Origin: CAISIP01 sp038326025
Lineage (GTDB): Bacteria; Pseudomonadota; Gammaproteobacteria; Burkholderiales; Burkholderiaceae_C
Direction of reading: 5' to 3'
Assembly (NCBI GenBank): GCA_038326025.1
Contig: JBBQJP010000013.1
Span: forward strand, 1 to 64,000
Length of the DNA stretch: 64,000 bases
Shown here: piece after piece, positions 52,187-61,173 of the stretch
How the letters are laid out: each line of letters begins with the position of its first letter
Position numbering within the stretch: position 1 is the first letter of the stretch
The notes under the pieces: generated by a model
Told to the model about the DNA's origin: nothing
Seen by the model: only the letters and a program-made list of their open reading frames with translations
The model's database searches: none
Made by a program: the position numbers and the translations under genes

Positions 52187-53050
52187 ATGAATATCGAGAA
52201 CAAGGTCCTGGCCTGCGTCGATCAGTCACCGTTTGCCGATCATGTCGGCGACTATGCGGCCTGGGCCGCTGCGCGCATGGACGCGCCGCTGGAACTGCTG
52301 CATGTGATCGAGCGCCATCCGGAAATTGGCGACACACGTGATCACAGTGGCGCCCTGACACCCAATGCCCAGGAAAATCTTCTCAGCGAGTTGTCCGCGC
52401 AGGACGAGATCCATACCCGGAACGCGCGTGAACAGGGACGCATTTTTCTGAACCGTCTGCGCGAACGCGCCCTTGCGGCGGGCGTGGAGTCGGTCGACAT
52501 GCGCCAGCGCCATGGCCTGTTGGACGACACCTTGCGTGACTGGGAACCCGGTGTGCGGCTGTTCGTGCTCGGCCGTCATGGCCAGTCCGCAGTGGCGAGC
52601 CGGCCCGACCTGGGCAGCAATGTCGAACGGGTGGTGCGGGTGTTGCAGCGGCCGGTGCTCACGGTGACCGAAGACTTCAAGGCGCCCCAACGCGTGCTGA
52701 TCGCGTTCGACGGCAGTGCGTTGACCCAGCGAGGCGTACAGATGGTGGCCGAGAGTCCGTTACTGCGCGGCTTGCCAGTGCACTTGCTGATGGTCGGAAA
52801 AACGCATCAGGCCGGACCCCGTGAAATGGAAGTGGCCGCTGCAAGCCTGCGCAAGGCCGGATTCACGGTACAGGCGTCCATCCAGGACGGGGATGCGCAA
52901 AATCTCATTCTGCAGACCATCGAGTCGGAGTCGATCGACCTGCTGGTCATGGGGGCCTATCACCATCCGCGCTGGCGCAACATGTTGTTCGGCAGCCGCA
53001 CCGACGAGTTGCTGCGCGCCGTGCGTATTCCCGCGCTGCTGCTGCGTTAA
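52187..53050 (+). CDS. Tandem universal stress protein
   Basis: A 287-residue protein of two UspA domains (1-150, 160-287). The second has the LVMGAYHHPRWRNMLFGSRT ending, related to the ATP-binding G-x2-G-x9-G(S/T) loop; the first has LGRHGQSAVASRPDLGSNVE. Probably in an operon with the SulP gene. It overlaps the convergent MmgE/PrpD gene by four bases. Confidence 0.88.
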   Translation: MNIENKVLACVDQSPFADHVGDYAAWAAARMDAPLELLHVIERHPEIGDTRDHSGALTPNAQENLLSELSAQDEIHTRNAREQGRIFLNRLRERALAAGVESVDMRQRHGLLDDTLRDWEPGVRLFVLGRHGQSAVASRPDLGSNVERVVRVLQRPVLTVTEDFKAPQRVLIAFDGSALTQRGVQMVAESPLLRGLPVHLLMVGKTHQAGPREMEVAAASLRKAGFTVQASIQDGDAQNLILQTIESESIDLLVMGAYHHPRWRNMLFGSRTDELLRAVRIPALLLR

Positions 53051-54402
53051 TCCGCCCGACGCGGCGGGTGGCGCAACAGGCCGACCCAAGCGGCGAAGTC
53101 GGTCCCGCCTGCGGCCAGAGCCAAGGTGGCCTCCAGTACCTGCGCGGCATGTGCCTGTGGCCAGACGCGGCCGGTCAGTTCCAAAAATTTGACGCGCAGC
53201 TCGTCGCGGCTGTAGGGCAGGGCATCGTCGCCCCGATTCACGCCGACTTCGCCCTGCAGCGTCTGACCATCGAGCAGCGTGATCAGCACCTTTGCCGGGC
53301 GCTCCAGTGGCAGGCGCCGGGTCATCTGTGGATCTTCATGCACCGTTACCCGACGCGCCAGCGCCAGAACGCGCGCATCGCGCACCGCGTTCCAGCTGAA
53401 GCCCTCCAATCCGCTGTGACCATGAACGATGCGCGTGGCAACCGCAAACGGCACCGAAAACTTGGCTGCCAGCGTGTTGCGCGGCGTCTGATCGTCGAGT
53501 TCGGCTGCATAGGCGTAACTGTCGACTCGGATGTCGCGAATGTCATCGGGCAGTGGCAGCGCAGCCCGCGCGGCAATCTGGTCGAGGGCGTCCAGCGTGC
53601 CGTGGTTGAAGCGGCAGCAGGAATGCAGCTTGAAGTAGTTCTGCGTCAGATGCCAGAGATCGCCCAATTCGCGCAGCATCTCCTGCGGCTCGAAGTGCTC
53701 GGACACGATGGCGCCCATCAGCGATGCGACGGCGTCACGTTCACCGGTAAAACCCGATTCTGCCAATTGCAGCGCCAGTTGTCCCTGGCGGTTGCTGAGG
53801 CCAGCGTAGACATTGCGAACCAGGCCACCCTCGAGCATGGTGCGCTTGGACGTGGCGGTGGTCAGCGATGCGCCGATGTTGATGGTCTCGGCCATGAGCT
53901 TCGCGTCCACTGCGGCCAGGCGCGCACAGGCGGCTGCGGCGCCTATCGTGCCCCAGGTGCCGTGCGGGTGCATGCTGGCGCGCAGGCGTGAGGCGGCTCC
54001 AATACGCGAGCCAACCTCGTAGCCGACGACAAGCGCTGAAAGAAAACTATTTGCATCGGCACCACGTTGCTCAGCCAAGGCCAGCGCGGCCGGTAACACG
54101 TGGATGGCCGGATGACCGCGCGAGAAGCGGTTGCCTTCGTCCATTTCGAGAAAGGTACCGGCCGTACCGTTGAGCAAGGCCGCGACGTCGGCGCTGGCAC
54201 AACGTCCGTGTCCGAGCACGGTGCTGTCGCCGATGTTTCCGAGTCTGCCTGCCAAGGCCAGCATCTCGGGTTCGGCCGATCCCCCGACGATGGCAGCGAT
54301 GGTGTCGGCCAGAATCCAACCGGTCTGGTCCCGCACCTCGGATGGCAGCGACGGGTAGTCGAGTTCGGCGGCGAATCGGCTCAGTTGTTCGACAGGGTTC
54401 AT
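53047..54402 (-). CDS. MmgE/PrpD family protein
   Basis: A 451-residue protein of the 2-methylcitrate dehydratase/aconitate decarboxylase fold: an all-helical domain (ADTIAAIVGGSAEPE, GTFLEMDEGNRFSRGHPAIH, GYEVGSRIGAA, HPHGTWGTIGAAAA) and a C-terminal alpha/beta lid (FKLHSCCRFNHGTLDAL). The aspartate/His elements of this family (DEGN, GHPAIH, HGT) are present. Such enzymes add or remove water or CO2 on tricarboxylic acids. It is downstream of the fourth deacetylase paralogue (seven-base gap) on the same strand. PrpD itself would sit with prpB/prpC, which are not here. Confidence 0.88.
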   Translation of the reverse strand: MNPVEQLSRFAAELDYPSLPSEVRDQTGWILADTIAAIVGGSAEPEMLALAGRLGNIGDSTVLGHGRCASADVAALLNGTAGTFLEMDEGNRFSRGHPAIHVLPAALALAEQRGADANSFLSALVVGYEVGSRIGAASRLRASMHPHGTWGTIGAAAACARLAAVDAKLMAETINIGASLTTATSKRTMLEGGLVRNVYAGLSNRQGQLALQLAESGFTGERDAVASLMGAIVSEHFEPQEMLRELGDLWHLTQNYFKLHSCCRFNHGTLDALDQIAARAALPLPDDIRDIRVDSYAYAAELDDQTPRNTLAAKFSVPFAVATRIVHGHSGLEGFSWNAVRDARVLALARRVTVHEDPQMTRRLPLERPAKVLITLLDGQTLQGEVGVNRGDDALPYSRDELRVKFLELTGRVWPQAHAAQVLEATLALAAGGTDFAAWVGLLRHPPRRAD

Positions 54403-54409
54403 GGCGGAT

Positions 54410-55288
54410 CTATTCGGTTATGGCCTGATGGATGGCGTGTGGACTGGTCCATCGCACGTCGCCGTGGGCACGCAGTTCTTGCAACAGATGGCGCAGCGCA
54501 GTTATGCGGCTCGGCATGCCACACAACCAGGGGTGCAAAGCCAGGCCGAACACAGCACCGCGCTGGTGTGTGGCGCATTCGGCGCGCAGCCGGTGAAAGG
54601 CGTCTGCAGTCATGGCAACGTGCGCGCGCGGTTCGATATGGCGCAACCACTGGCTTTGCACGTCATCCCATTCGGCCGACAGCGGGATCGACAGCAACAC
54701 AGGATCGGTGGTCATCCAGTAAGGCTGGTCATCGTTGCACCAGTCCAGCGTGAAGCGGATGCCGGCCTGCGCCAACAGACCGGGGGTGTCGGCTGTGGTG
54801 CCCCAGTCCTGGCTCAGCCATCCGGCCGGGCGTTGACCGGTAGCCGACGCTATGGCTTCAATCGACTGCCGGATATGCGAGCGTTGCTGCTCCAGCGGCA
54901 TGTCGCCATGCATCAAACGCGTCGCCGCCAATCCATGGGCAATCCATTCACAGCCCCATTGCCGGAAGATGTCCACCAGGCCCGGCACGCGTGACACCGC
55001 CATCGCGTTGGCGGCAATCACCGGTCGGATGCCGGCATCACGCAAGGCATCGATGACCCGGAAGATGCCCACGCGCAGCCCGTATTCGCGTTGCGACCAG
55101 CTGCGGTAATCGGGCGTGAAGCTGCCGAACTCGCCGACCATCCGCGGGTCGCGCAGGGCATCTGCCGGCGGGCACAACTCCCAATGCTCGAGGAACAATA
55201 CAGCGAACGCCGACAGCCCGAACGCCAGGCCGGGTGGGCCGCCCTGGCGCAATGGCAGCGCCGAATAGTCGTACAGGTCATGGTCCAC
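54410..55288 (-). CDS. PuuE-like polysaccharide deacetylase family protein, paralogue 4
   Basis: A 292-residue, more divergent paralogue: FLEHWELCPP, REYGLRVGIFR, WIAHGLAATRLMHG, GWLSQDWGT, WCNDDQPYWMTTD, LALHPWLCGMPSR. The His of the S/A-H-G motif is kept. The GTG at 55288 follows GGGGAG with eight-base spacing; starts further upstream would run into the operator. Divergent from the ABC importer operon and sharing its operator region; followed by MmgE/PrpD. Confidence 0.83.
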   Translation of the reverse strand: MDHDLYDYSALPLRQGGPPGLAFGLSAFAVLFLEHWELCPPADALRDPRMVGEFGSFTPDYRSWSQREYGLRVGIFRVIDALRDAGIRPVIAANAMAVSRVPGLVDIFRQWGCEWIAHGLAATRLMHGDMPLEQQRSHIRQSIEAIASATGQRPAGWLSQDWGTTADTPGLLAQAGIRFTLDWCNDDQPYWMTTDPVLLSIPLSAEWDDVQSQWLRHIEPRAHVAMTADAFHRLRAECATHQRGAVFGLALHPWLCGMPSRITALRHLLQELRAHGDVRWTSPHAIHQAITE

Positions 55289-55368
55289 GGTGGCGACTCC
55301 CCACTGTTTTGTACATCGGGTTTTGCCGGAGTTGACTTGCCGGCAGCTTGCGTGCATAGTCTAGTCTA

Positions 55369-55390
55369 ATTGTTCTATCAATGGAACAAT
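55369..55390. promoter_or_regulatory. Operator palindrome, copy 2
   Basis: Arms ATTGTTCT and GGAACAAT around ATCAAT (7 of 8 arm bases symmetric), between the divergent deacetylase paralogue 4 and ABC receptor genes. It matches the palindrome at 44279-44300 in 19 of 22 positions, linking both transcription units to one regulator. Confidence 0.75.
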
Positions 55391-55432
55391 GTAAACATTT
55401 TCCCCTTGTCACCAACCACCGTGAGGACTCCC

Positions 55433-56647
55433 ATGAATACAACCCACCCACTGTCGCGTCGATTGATTCTGCAGGCTGGCGCGGCGAGCGCAGTGCTCGG
55501 CGCACCCGGCATCCTGCTGGCCCAGCCCAAACCGGTCAAGGTCGGTCTGGTGCATCCCGTCAGTGGCGGCCTGGCATACAGCGGTGGCCAGTCGCGTATG
55601 GGCGCGCAGCTGGCGATCGACGAGATCAATGCGGCCGGTGGCATCAAGGCCATGGGGGGTGCCAAGCTGGAAGCCTTGCTGGGCGATTCGCAGTCGCGCC
55701 CCGAGGTGGGTGTGAGCGAGGTCGAGCGCATGGAGCAGGACGGTGTGTCCGCCTATCTGGGTTGCTTTTCCAGCGGCATTGCGTTGCCGGCCACGCAGGC
55801 TGCGGCCAAGTACAACACGCCTTTCCTGATCGACGTGGGTGCCTCCGACCTGATTGTCAACCGCGGCCTGAAGAATGTGTTCCGGCTCAAGCCCGGGTTT
55901 GGTAAATGTGTGGACGATGCCGTCGTTGCGCTGGGCGATCTCAACAAGGGCGCCAATGGTGTCGCCAAGACGGCGGTGCTGGTGCATGAGGAATCCGAGT
56001 TCGGTACCGGCACCGCCAAATTGCTGGCCGGCAAGTTACCGAGCATCGGCATCCAGGCCGTGGAGACCATCAAGCACGCCAACCCGACACGCGATTTTTC
56101 GAACATTGCGCTGCGCATCAAGGGCCTCAAGCCTGACCTGGTGATCATGAGCAACTACCAGAATGAGTACGTGCTGCTGGCGCGTACTTTGGCGCAGCAG
56201 AAGGTCGACGTGGCCGCGATGTTCAGCGTGCTGGGCGGCGGCTTCAACTACAAGCTGATCAAGGAACAGCCGGATGTCGCCCAGTACATGATGGACTTCA
56301 ACCACTGGTTCAATCCCAAGAGCGCAAAGGCCATGGCATTGAAGAAGCAGGTCGAGGCCAAGGGCGGACTGTTCACTTTCGAGGTCTACCTGTCGTACAA
56401 CTGCATCATGTTGTACGCCGATGCCCTGCAGCGCGCGGCCACTGCCGACAAGGAAAAGGTCATCGCAGCGCTGGCCGCGAGCACCTGGTTCCCCGACATG
56501 ATGCCGTACGGCCCGACCAAGTTTGTCAACGGCCAGAACGAGGGCGGTCGCGGCGCGTTGCTGCAGGCGTCCAAGACCGATATCGACGTGGTGGCGCCCG
56601 AGCAGTTCGCGTCGGCCAAGCCGGTATACCCGCGTCCGAAGATGTGA
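55433..56647 (+). CDS. Branched-chain-type ABC transporter receptor (LivK-like)
   Basis: A 404-residue periplasmic receptor of the Peripla_BP_6 family. The leader has twin arginines (PLSRRLILQAGAASAVLG) and ends LLAQP, indicating Tat export. The mature part shows VKVGLVHPVSGGLAYSGGQS, QLAIDEINAAGGIKAMGGAK and LLGDSQSRPEVGVSEVERM, typical of LivK-like receptors, which bind amino acids, amides, urea or aromatic acids. The ATG at 55433 follows GAGGA. First gene of the 55.4-64 kb unit; its ligand is probably the substrate of the catabolic genes. Confidence 0.92.
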   Translation: MNTTHPLSRRLILQAGAASAVLGAPGILLAQPKPVKVGLVHPVSGGLAYSGGQSRMGAQLAIDEINAAGGIKAMGGAKLEALLGDSQSRPEVGVSEVERMEQDGVSAYLGCFSSGIALPATQAAAKYNTPFLIDVGASDLIVNRGLKNVFRLKPGFGKCVDDAVVALGDLNKGANGVAKTAVLVHEESEFGTGTAKLLAGKLPSIGIQAVETIKHANPTRDFSNIALRIKGLKPDLVIMSNYQNEYVLLARTLAQQKVDVAAMFSVLGGGFNYKLIKEQPDVAQYMMDFNHWFNPKSAKAMALKKQVEAKGGLFTFEVYLSYNCIMLYADALQRAATADKEKVIAALAASTWFPDMMPYGPTKFVNGQNEGGRGALLQASKTDIDVVAPEQFASAKPVYPRPKM

Positions 56648-56671
56648 GCTGAGCGCATCAGCTGACCCTCT

Positions 56672-56702
56672 GTCGACCTTCGGCATTCAGCCGGAGGTCG
56701 AC
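56672..56702 (+). other. Intercistronic hairpin after the receptor gene
   Basis: A 13-base stem (GTCGACCTTCGGC / GCCGGAGGTCGAC, one mismatch) with loop ATTCA, in the 75-base gap between receptor and permease genes. No T-run follows. Such hairpins commonly protect receptor mRNA or attenuate transcription so that receptor exceeds permease. Confidence 0.65.
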
Positions 56703-56722
56703 GCATAATTCCTGGAGGTTTC

Positions 56723-57592
56723 GTGGACGCGAACATCATTGGCGCGGCGGCCATCAACGGCCTGCTGCTGGGTGGGATCTATACGCTTGTGGCGTCGGGC
56801 CTGACGCTGATCTACGGCGTGCTGCACATCATCAATTTCGCCCATGGCAGCATGTTGATGCTGGCCATGTTCGGCGTGTATTACCTGCTCACGCTGCTGG
56901 GCATCGACCCCTACCTGTCGTTATTCATCATGGTGCCGGCGATGTTCGTTCTGGGATATCTGTTGTACAAGGGCCTGATCGGTCGCTTGTCCAGCGGCAA
57001 GGACGAGAACATCCTGCTGGTGACGCTCGGCCTGTCGATCCTGATCGAAAACCTGGCGCTGATGTTCTTCAAGGGCGATTCGCGCACGATCCTGGTGTCG
57101 TATTCGGACACCATGGTGGAAGTGGGGCCGGCCTTCGTGCCACTGCCCAAGCTAATCTCGTTCGCCGTGGCCATGGCGATTTGCGCGGCATTGGGCCTGT
57201 TCATGCAACGCACCGACACCGGCCGTGCGATCCGTGCGGTCGCCAAGGAGCGTGTCGGGGCGCGTCTGGTAGGTATTGACGTGGACCGGATCTTCGCGAT
57301 CTCGTACGGCATCGGTCTGGCCACGCTGGGTGCGGCGGCATCGCTGATGATGCCGATCTTCTATGTGTCGCCGACGGTAGGCCATGTGTTTGTGCTGGTC
57401 GCCTTCACGGTGGTGGTGTTGGGCGGCATGGGCAGTTTCCTGGGCGCGGTCGTGGGCGGCCTGATCATCGGCCTGACCGAGTCGTTCGGCGGCCTGTTCC
57501 TGGGCGAGAGCATGGGGCAGATCGGCATATCGCTGATCTTCATATTGATCCTGCTGTTCCGTCCATCGGGTCTGTTCGGGGCGAAGTCATGA
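56723..57592 (+). CDS. Branched-chain-type ABC permease (LivH-like)
   Basis: A 289-residue membrane permease with about eight helices: NGLLLGGIYTLVASGLTLIY, HIINFAHGSMLMLAMFGVYY, and the EAA-like loop RAVAKERVGARLVGIDVDR. The GTG start follows GGAGG with good spacing. Its stop overlaps the LivM start (ATGA). Confidence 0.93.
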   Translation: MDANIIGAAAINGLLLGGIYTLVASGLTLIYGVLHIINFAHGSMLMLAMFGVYYLLTLLGIDPYLSLFIMVPAMFVLGYLLYKGLIGRLSSGKDENILLVTLGLSILIENLALMFFKGDSRTILVSYSDTMVEVGPAFVPLPKLISFAVAMAICAALGLFMQRTDTGRAIRAVAKERVGARLVGIDVDRIFAISYGIGLATLGAAASLMMPIFYVSPTVGHVFVLVAFTVVVLGGMGSFLGAVVGGLIIGLTESFGGLFLGESMGQIGISLIFILILLFRPSGLFGAKS

Positions 57593-58569
57593 CAACCGCA
57601 TCCGATCTCAAACCCATTCCCTGGAAGCTGCACCTGTCGGTGCTGGCAGTCGCGATCGCGTTCCCGTTCGTGTTCCCGTCCAGCTTCATGGTCAACTTCG
57701 GCGTGCTGGCCCTGTTCTACGCCTTCATCGGCCAATCCTGGAACATCTCTGGAGGGTTTGCCGGCCAATTGTCATTCGGCCATGTCGCGTTTTTCGGTGT
57801 CGGAGCTTATGCGTCGACGATTGTTCAGATGCGTTATGGAATATCACCCTGGCTGGGATTGCCGATCGCAGGCCTGGCCGGAGCATTCATCGGTGGCGTG
57901 ATCGCGGTGCTGTCGTTCCGCGCTGGCCTCAAAGGCTCCTATTTCGCGCTGATCACGCTGGCCTTCGCCGAGGTGTTGCGCATCGTCAGCAACTCGATCG
58001 GCATCACGGGAGGCGGGCTGGGGTTGCTGATACCGATGGATATCGGCGCCGGGAACCTGCAGTTTGCCGACCGCAGCGGCTTTTACTTCCTGATCCTGGT
58101 GCTGGCCGCAGGCTCGGTGGTGCTGGCCGAGTGGATGCAGCGCTCGCGTTTCGGCGCGCAACTGGCCGCGATTCGCGAGAACGAAGACTCCGCCAAGGCG
58201 CTGGGTATCAACGTGTTTGCCGAGAAAGTCAAGGTGATGCTGATCTCGGGTGCCATCGGCGGCATCGGCGGCAGCTTTTTTGCCCAGTACTTCCTTTACA
58301 TCGACCCATTGATTGCCTTCGGCACCGACAAATCGATCGAGATGCTGCTGGTGACCATGATCGGCGGTGCCGGCACGGTCTACGGTCCGCTGGTGGGCTC
58401 GCTGTTGCTGGCGCTGGTCAGCGACGTCACCCGTACGCTGACGCAGATCCAGGGCCTGTCGCTGGTGTTGTATGGCGCATTGCTGGTGATCATCATCGCC
58501 TTCCTGCCCAACGGCTTGATTGACCTGTTCAGCCGCAAGCGTGGCCGTAAACCGGGGAGCCAGAAATGA
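57589..58569 (+). CDS. Branched-chain-type ABC permease (LivM-like)
   Basis: A 326-residue permease: GFAGQLSFGHVAFFGVGAYA, LRIVSNSIGITGGGLGL, AIRENEDSAKALGINVF and IGGAGTVYGPLVGSLLL are the LivM landmarks. It forms the membrane channel with the preceding LivH. Overlaps the LivG start by ATGA. Confidence 0.93.
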   Translation: MTTASDLKPIPWKLHLSVLAVAIAFPFVFPSSFMVNFGVLALFYAFIGQSWNISGGFAGQLSFGHVAFFGVGAYASTIVQMRYGISPWLGLPIAGLAGAFIGGVIAVLSFRAGLKGSYFALITLAFAEVLRIVSNSIGITGGGLGLLIPMDIGAGNLQFADRSGFYFLILVLAAGSVVLAEWMQRSRFGAQLAAIRENEDSAKALGINVFAEKVKVMLISGAIGGIGGSFFAQYFLYIDPLIAFGTDKSIEMLLVTMIGGAGTVYGPLVGSLLLALVSDVTRTLTQIQGLSLVLYGALLVIIIAFLPNGLIDLFSRKRGRKPGSQK

Positions 58570-59321
58570 TGTTGCAGGTAAAGAACCTGAGCAAGGTGTT
58601 CGGCGGCCTGCGGGCCGTTGATGATGCCAGTTTGCAGGTGGAGCAGGGCCGCATCGTGGCGCTAATCGGACCCAATGGCGCGGGCAAGACGACGTTGTTC
58701 GCATGTATCGCCGGCTTCCATCCTGTCAGCGCGGGGCAAGTGCACTTCATGGGTCAGGACATCACCGGCTGGCCGGTGCACCGGATCTCGCGCGCCGGCA
58801 TGGTACGTACGTTTCAGATCACGCAGCCGTTCGCCAAGCTCACGGTGCACGAGAACATCGCTGTCGGCGCCTATCAACAGTTCCCCGACCGCCGCGAGGC
58901 CTGGGAACATGCACGTGCGGTGGCGCGCCAGGTCGGCATGGAGCCCTTGCTTGCGCAGCCGGCATCCGGCCTGACGGTCGCCGGGCGCAAGCGGCTGGAA
59001 CTGGCGCGCGCATTGGCGACCGGTCCGAAGCTGTTGCTGCTCGACGAGGTCATGGCAGGGCTCAATCCGACCGAGATCCTGGAGATCATCGCCATCATCC
59101 GGGCGATCCGCGACAGCGGCGTGACAGTGCTGCTGATCGAACACGTCATGCATGCGGTGATGAGCCTGTCGGATCAGATTTATGTGTTGTCGTACGGCAA
59201 GATCATTGCGCAGGGTGCGCCGCAAGAGGTGGTGAACAACCCGGCCGTGATCGAGGCCTATCTCGGTCGCGGCAAAGCCGACCCGGCAGCCCACAAACCG
59301 ACGGAGGCGACCCATGCTTGA
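58566..59321 (+). CDS. Branched-chain-type ABC ATPase (LivG-like)
   Basis: A 251-residue ATPase: Walker A GPNGAGKTT, Q-loop segment VRTFQITQPFAKLTVHENI, signature region VAGRKRLELARAL (the LSGG form reads TVAGRKR), Walker B LLLLDEVMAGLNPTE, H-loop IEHVMH. The departure from LSGGQ at the signature is also seen in some family members. Overlaps LivF by eight bases. Confidence 0.92.
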   Translation: MMLQVKNLSKVFGGLRAVDDASLQVEQGRIVALIGPNGAGKTTLFACIAGFHPVSAGQVHFMGQDITGWPVHRISRAGMVRTFQITQPFAKLTVHENIAVGAYQQFPDRREAWEHARAVARQVGMEPLLAQPASGLTVAGRKRLELARALATGPKLLLLDEVMAGLNPTEILEIIAIIRAIRDSGVTVLLIEHVMHAVMSLSDQIYVLSYGKIIAQGAPQEVVNNPAVIEAYLGRGKADPAAHKPTEATHA

Positions 59322-60015
59322 AGTACGCCAGCTGCATGCCGGCTACGGCAGCGTCGAGATCCTGCGCGGCATCGACCTCGATGTCGGCAAGGGCGAGATC
59401 GTCGCCGTGCTGGGCAGCAACGGCGTCGGCAAGTCGACGCTGAACAACAACATCTCGGCCCTGTACAAGCCTTTCTCCGGATCAATCAAGTTCCAGGGCG
59501 AAGAACTGGTGGGGCTGAGCTCGAGCGAGATCGTCAAGCGTGGCGTGATCCACGTGCCCGAGGGTCGGCGCGTGTTTCCGAACCTGAACGTGCGCGAGAA
59601 CCTGGAGACCGGCAGCCTGGTGCGCGGCCGCGCCCGGCGCGCCGACAACCTGGAGAAGGTAGTCACCATCTTCCCGCGCTTGAAAGAGCGATTCAGCCAG
59701 TCAGCGGGAACCTTGTCCGGCGGTGAGCAGCAGATGCTGGCGATCGGCCGCGGCCTGATGGCCGAGCCGGTCCTGCTGATCATGGACGAACCATCACTGG
59801 GTTTGTCGCCAATGCTGGTCGAGGAAATGTTCGCACTCGTCGTCAGGATGAACCGCGAGGGCCAGTCGATCCTGCTGATGGAGCAGAACGCGGTCCAGAC
59901 GCTGGCGATTGCCCACCGGGGTTACATCATCGAGAACGGCGCTGTGGCAATGCAGGGCGCGGCGAGCGACCTGGCCAACGATCCAGACCTGCGCAAGAAT
60001 TACCTGGGGCTGTAG
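59314..60015 (+). CDS. Branched-chain-type ABC ATPase (LivF-like)
   Basis: A 233-residue ATPase: Walker A GSNGVGKST, LivF-specific HVPEGRRVFPNLNVRENLE, signature LSGGEQQMLAIGRGL, Walker B LLIMDEPSLGLSP, H-loop replaced by the usual Gln/Glu segment LLMEQNAVQTLAI. It pairs with LivG. The SDR gene follows three bases later, so transport and metabolism share one transcript. Confidence 0.93.
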   Translation: MLEVRQLHAGYGSVEILRGIDLDVGKGEIVAVLGSNGVGKSTLNNNISALYKPFSGSIKFQGEELVGLSSSEIVKRGVIHVPEGRRVFPNLNVRENLETGSLVRGRARRADNLEKVVTIFPRLKERFSQSAGTLSGGEQQMLAIGRGLMAEPVLLIMDEPSLGLSPMLVEEMFALVVRMNREGQSILLMEQNAVQTLAIAHRGYIIENGAVAMQGAASDLANDPDLRKNYLGL

Positions 60016-60018
60016 CTG

Positions 60019-60795
60019 ATGGACGCCAAGCCGATTGTGTTGCGTCAACCGGAGCTGGCGGGCCGGCGCTTGCTGGTCACTGGCGCCGGTTCCGGCATCG
60101 GCCTGGCCACGGCAGCGTTGTTGCAAGCGCACGGAGCCCGGTTGGCTGCCGTGGTGCAAGACGCGACGCAGGCTGCACTCGCCCGCGATGCGTTGCCTGG
60201 CGCCCTGGTGATGCAGCAGGACTTGCTCGATGAGGCCGGTTGTGTCACGTTGCCCGGGCGCGCAGCGGACGTGCTGGGCGGGCTCGATGGCCTGGCCTGT
60301 TGCGCCGGCATCTTTTTCAAGAAGGGCTCGGACGATACCAGCGCGCAGGAGTGGCGCCAGACACTGGAGCTCAACCTGACGTCGACTTTCCTGCTGACAC
60401 GTGCGGCGATCGCGTGCATGCGCCTGGACGGCGGCGCAGCGCAGGCCAGTGTGGTCGTGGTCACGAGCCAGATCGGTCTGGTCGGTCATCCGCGCGGCGC
60501 CGCGTATGCGGCCTCCAAGGCCGGTCTCAATGGCATGGTCAAGTCGCTGGCGCTGGAATGGGCACCGCAGGGCATCCGCGTCAATGCGGTCGGCCCAGGT
60601 CCGGTGCGCACCGCGATGGTGGCGGCCGTCACTGCCGATCCGGTGGCGCTGGCCGCAATGGAGCAGAGCATTCCGATGGGCCGGCTCGGCGAGCCCAACG
60701 AGATCGCAGAGCTGGTCAGTTTCCTGTTGTCCAGCCGCGCGGCGTTCATCACCGGGCAGGTGATCTGTGCCGACGGAGGGTTCACGGCGCAATGA
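60019..60795 (+). CDS. Short-chain dehydrogenase/reductase
   Basis: A 258-residue classical SDR: cofactor motif TGAGSGIG, NAG-like CCAGIF, catalytic Ser (VVTSQIGLVG), Tyr and Lys (YAASKAGLNGMVKSL), PG motif VGPGPVRTAM, C-terminal ITGQVICADGGFT. Redox of a hydroxyl/carbonyl group; cofactor preference is not obvious (VVQDAT after strand 2 lacks a clear Asp). Coupled to the DUF4387 gene by ATGA. Confidence 0.9.
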   Translation: MDAKPIVLRQPELAGRRLLVTGAGSGIGLATAALLQAHGARLAAVVQDATQAALARDALPGALVMQQDLLDEAGCVTLPGRAADVLGGLDGLACCAGIFFKKGSDDTSAQEWRQTLELNLTSTFLLTRAAIACMRLDGGAAQASVVVVTSQIGLVGHPRGAAYAASKAGLNGMVKSLALEWAPQGIRVNAVGPGPVRTAMVAAVTADPVALAAMEQSIPMGRLGEPNEIAELVSFLLSSRAAFITGQVICADGGFTAQ

Positions 60796-61118
60796 CTGGC
60801 ACAAGCTCATCCTTGCGAACGCTGGCCACTCTGGCAGACGTGATTCGCAGCAAGAACGCCGGCCCCACGCAACTGACCATTGACGTGTTCCTGTCGGATG
60901 CTGCCGGCTACGCGCTTGCCGCCAACAGCCCGGCCTTGTCCTGCGCTGCGGTGGCAGCGCGCTACGGCCTGCCGGCACAACAGGTGCAGCGTCACCTGCT
61001 TGCCGACATCCGTGCCATCAAGTACGTGTTGCCCCGTGCGATCGTGGCCGGCAGCCCCGGCGACGGTGACGTCTATGGCGCGCAGCAGCACGGGCCCATG
61101 CTGGACATCGTGTTATGA
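60792..61118 (+). CDS. DUF4387 family protein
   Basis: A 108-residue protein: LADVIRSKNAGPTQLTIDVF, then AAVAARYGLPAQQVQ and the C-terminal IKYVLPRAIVAGSPGDGDVY, the DUF4387 pattern. Genes of this family regularly lie next to AtuA/DUF1446 genes and are annotated AtuA-associated; the pair may form a complex. The true frame starts at 60792; a longer overlapping frame upstream belongs to the SDR region and is rejected. Confidence 0.85.
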   Translation: MTGTSSSLRTLATLADVIRSKNAGPTQLTIDVFLSDAAGYALAANSPALSCAAVAARYGLPAQQVQRHLLADIRAIKYVLPRAIVAGSPGDGDVYGAQQHGPMLDIVL

Positions 61119-61173
61119 GCCGCCGGGCCGTTCCCAAGGCGAGTTCCGCAGTGCGCAGCGCGGAGGTACACCC

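Noticed and set aside
58972..59000. Possible loss of the ABC signature in the LivG-like ATPase
   Set aside because: The TVAGRKR form instead of LSGGQ occurs in other LivG-type proteins and the Walker motifs are intact, so it is not taken as evidence of inactivity.
59794..60978. A 394-codon frame antisense to LivF, SDR and DUF4387 genes
   Set aside because: Spans three well-supported genes on the opposite strand; no motif.
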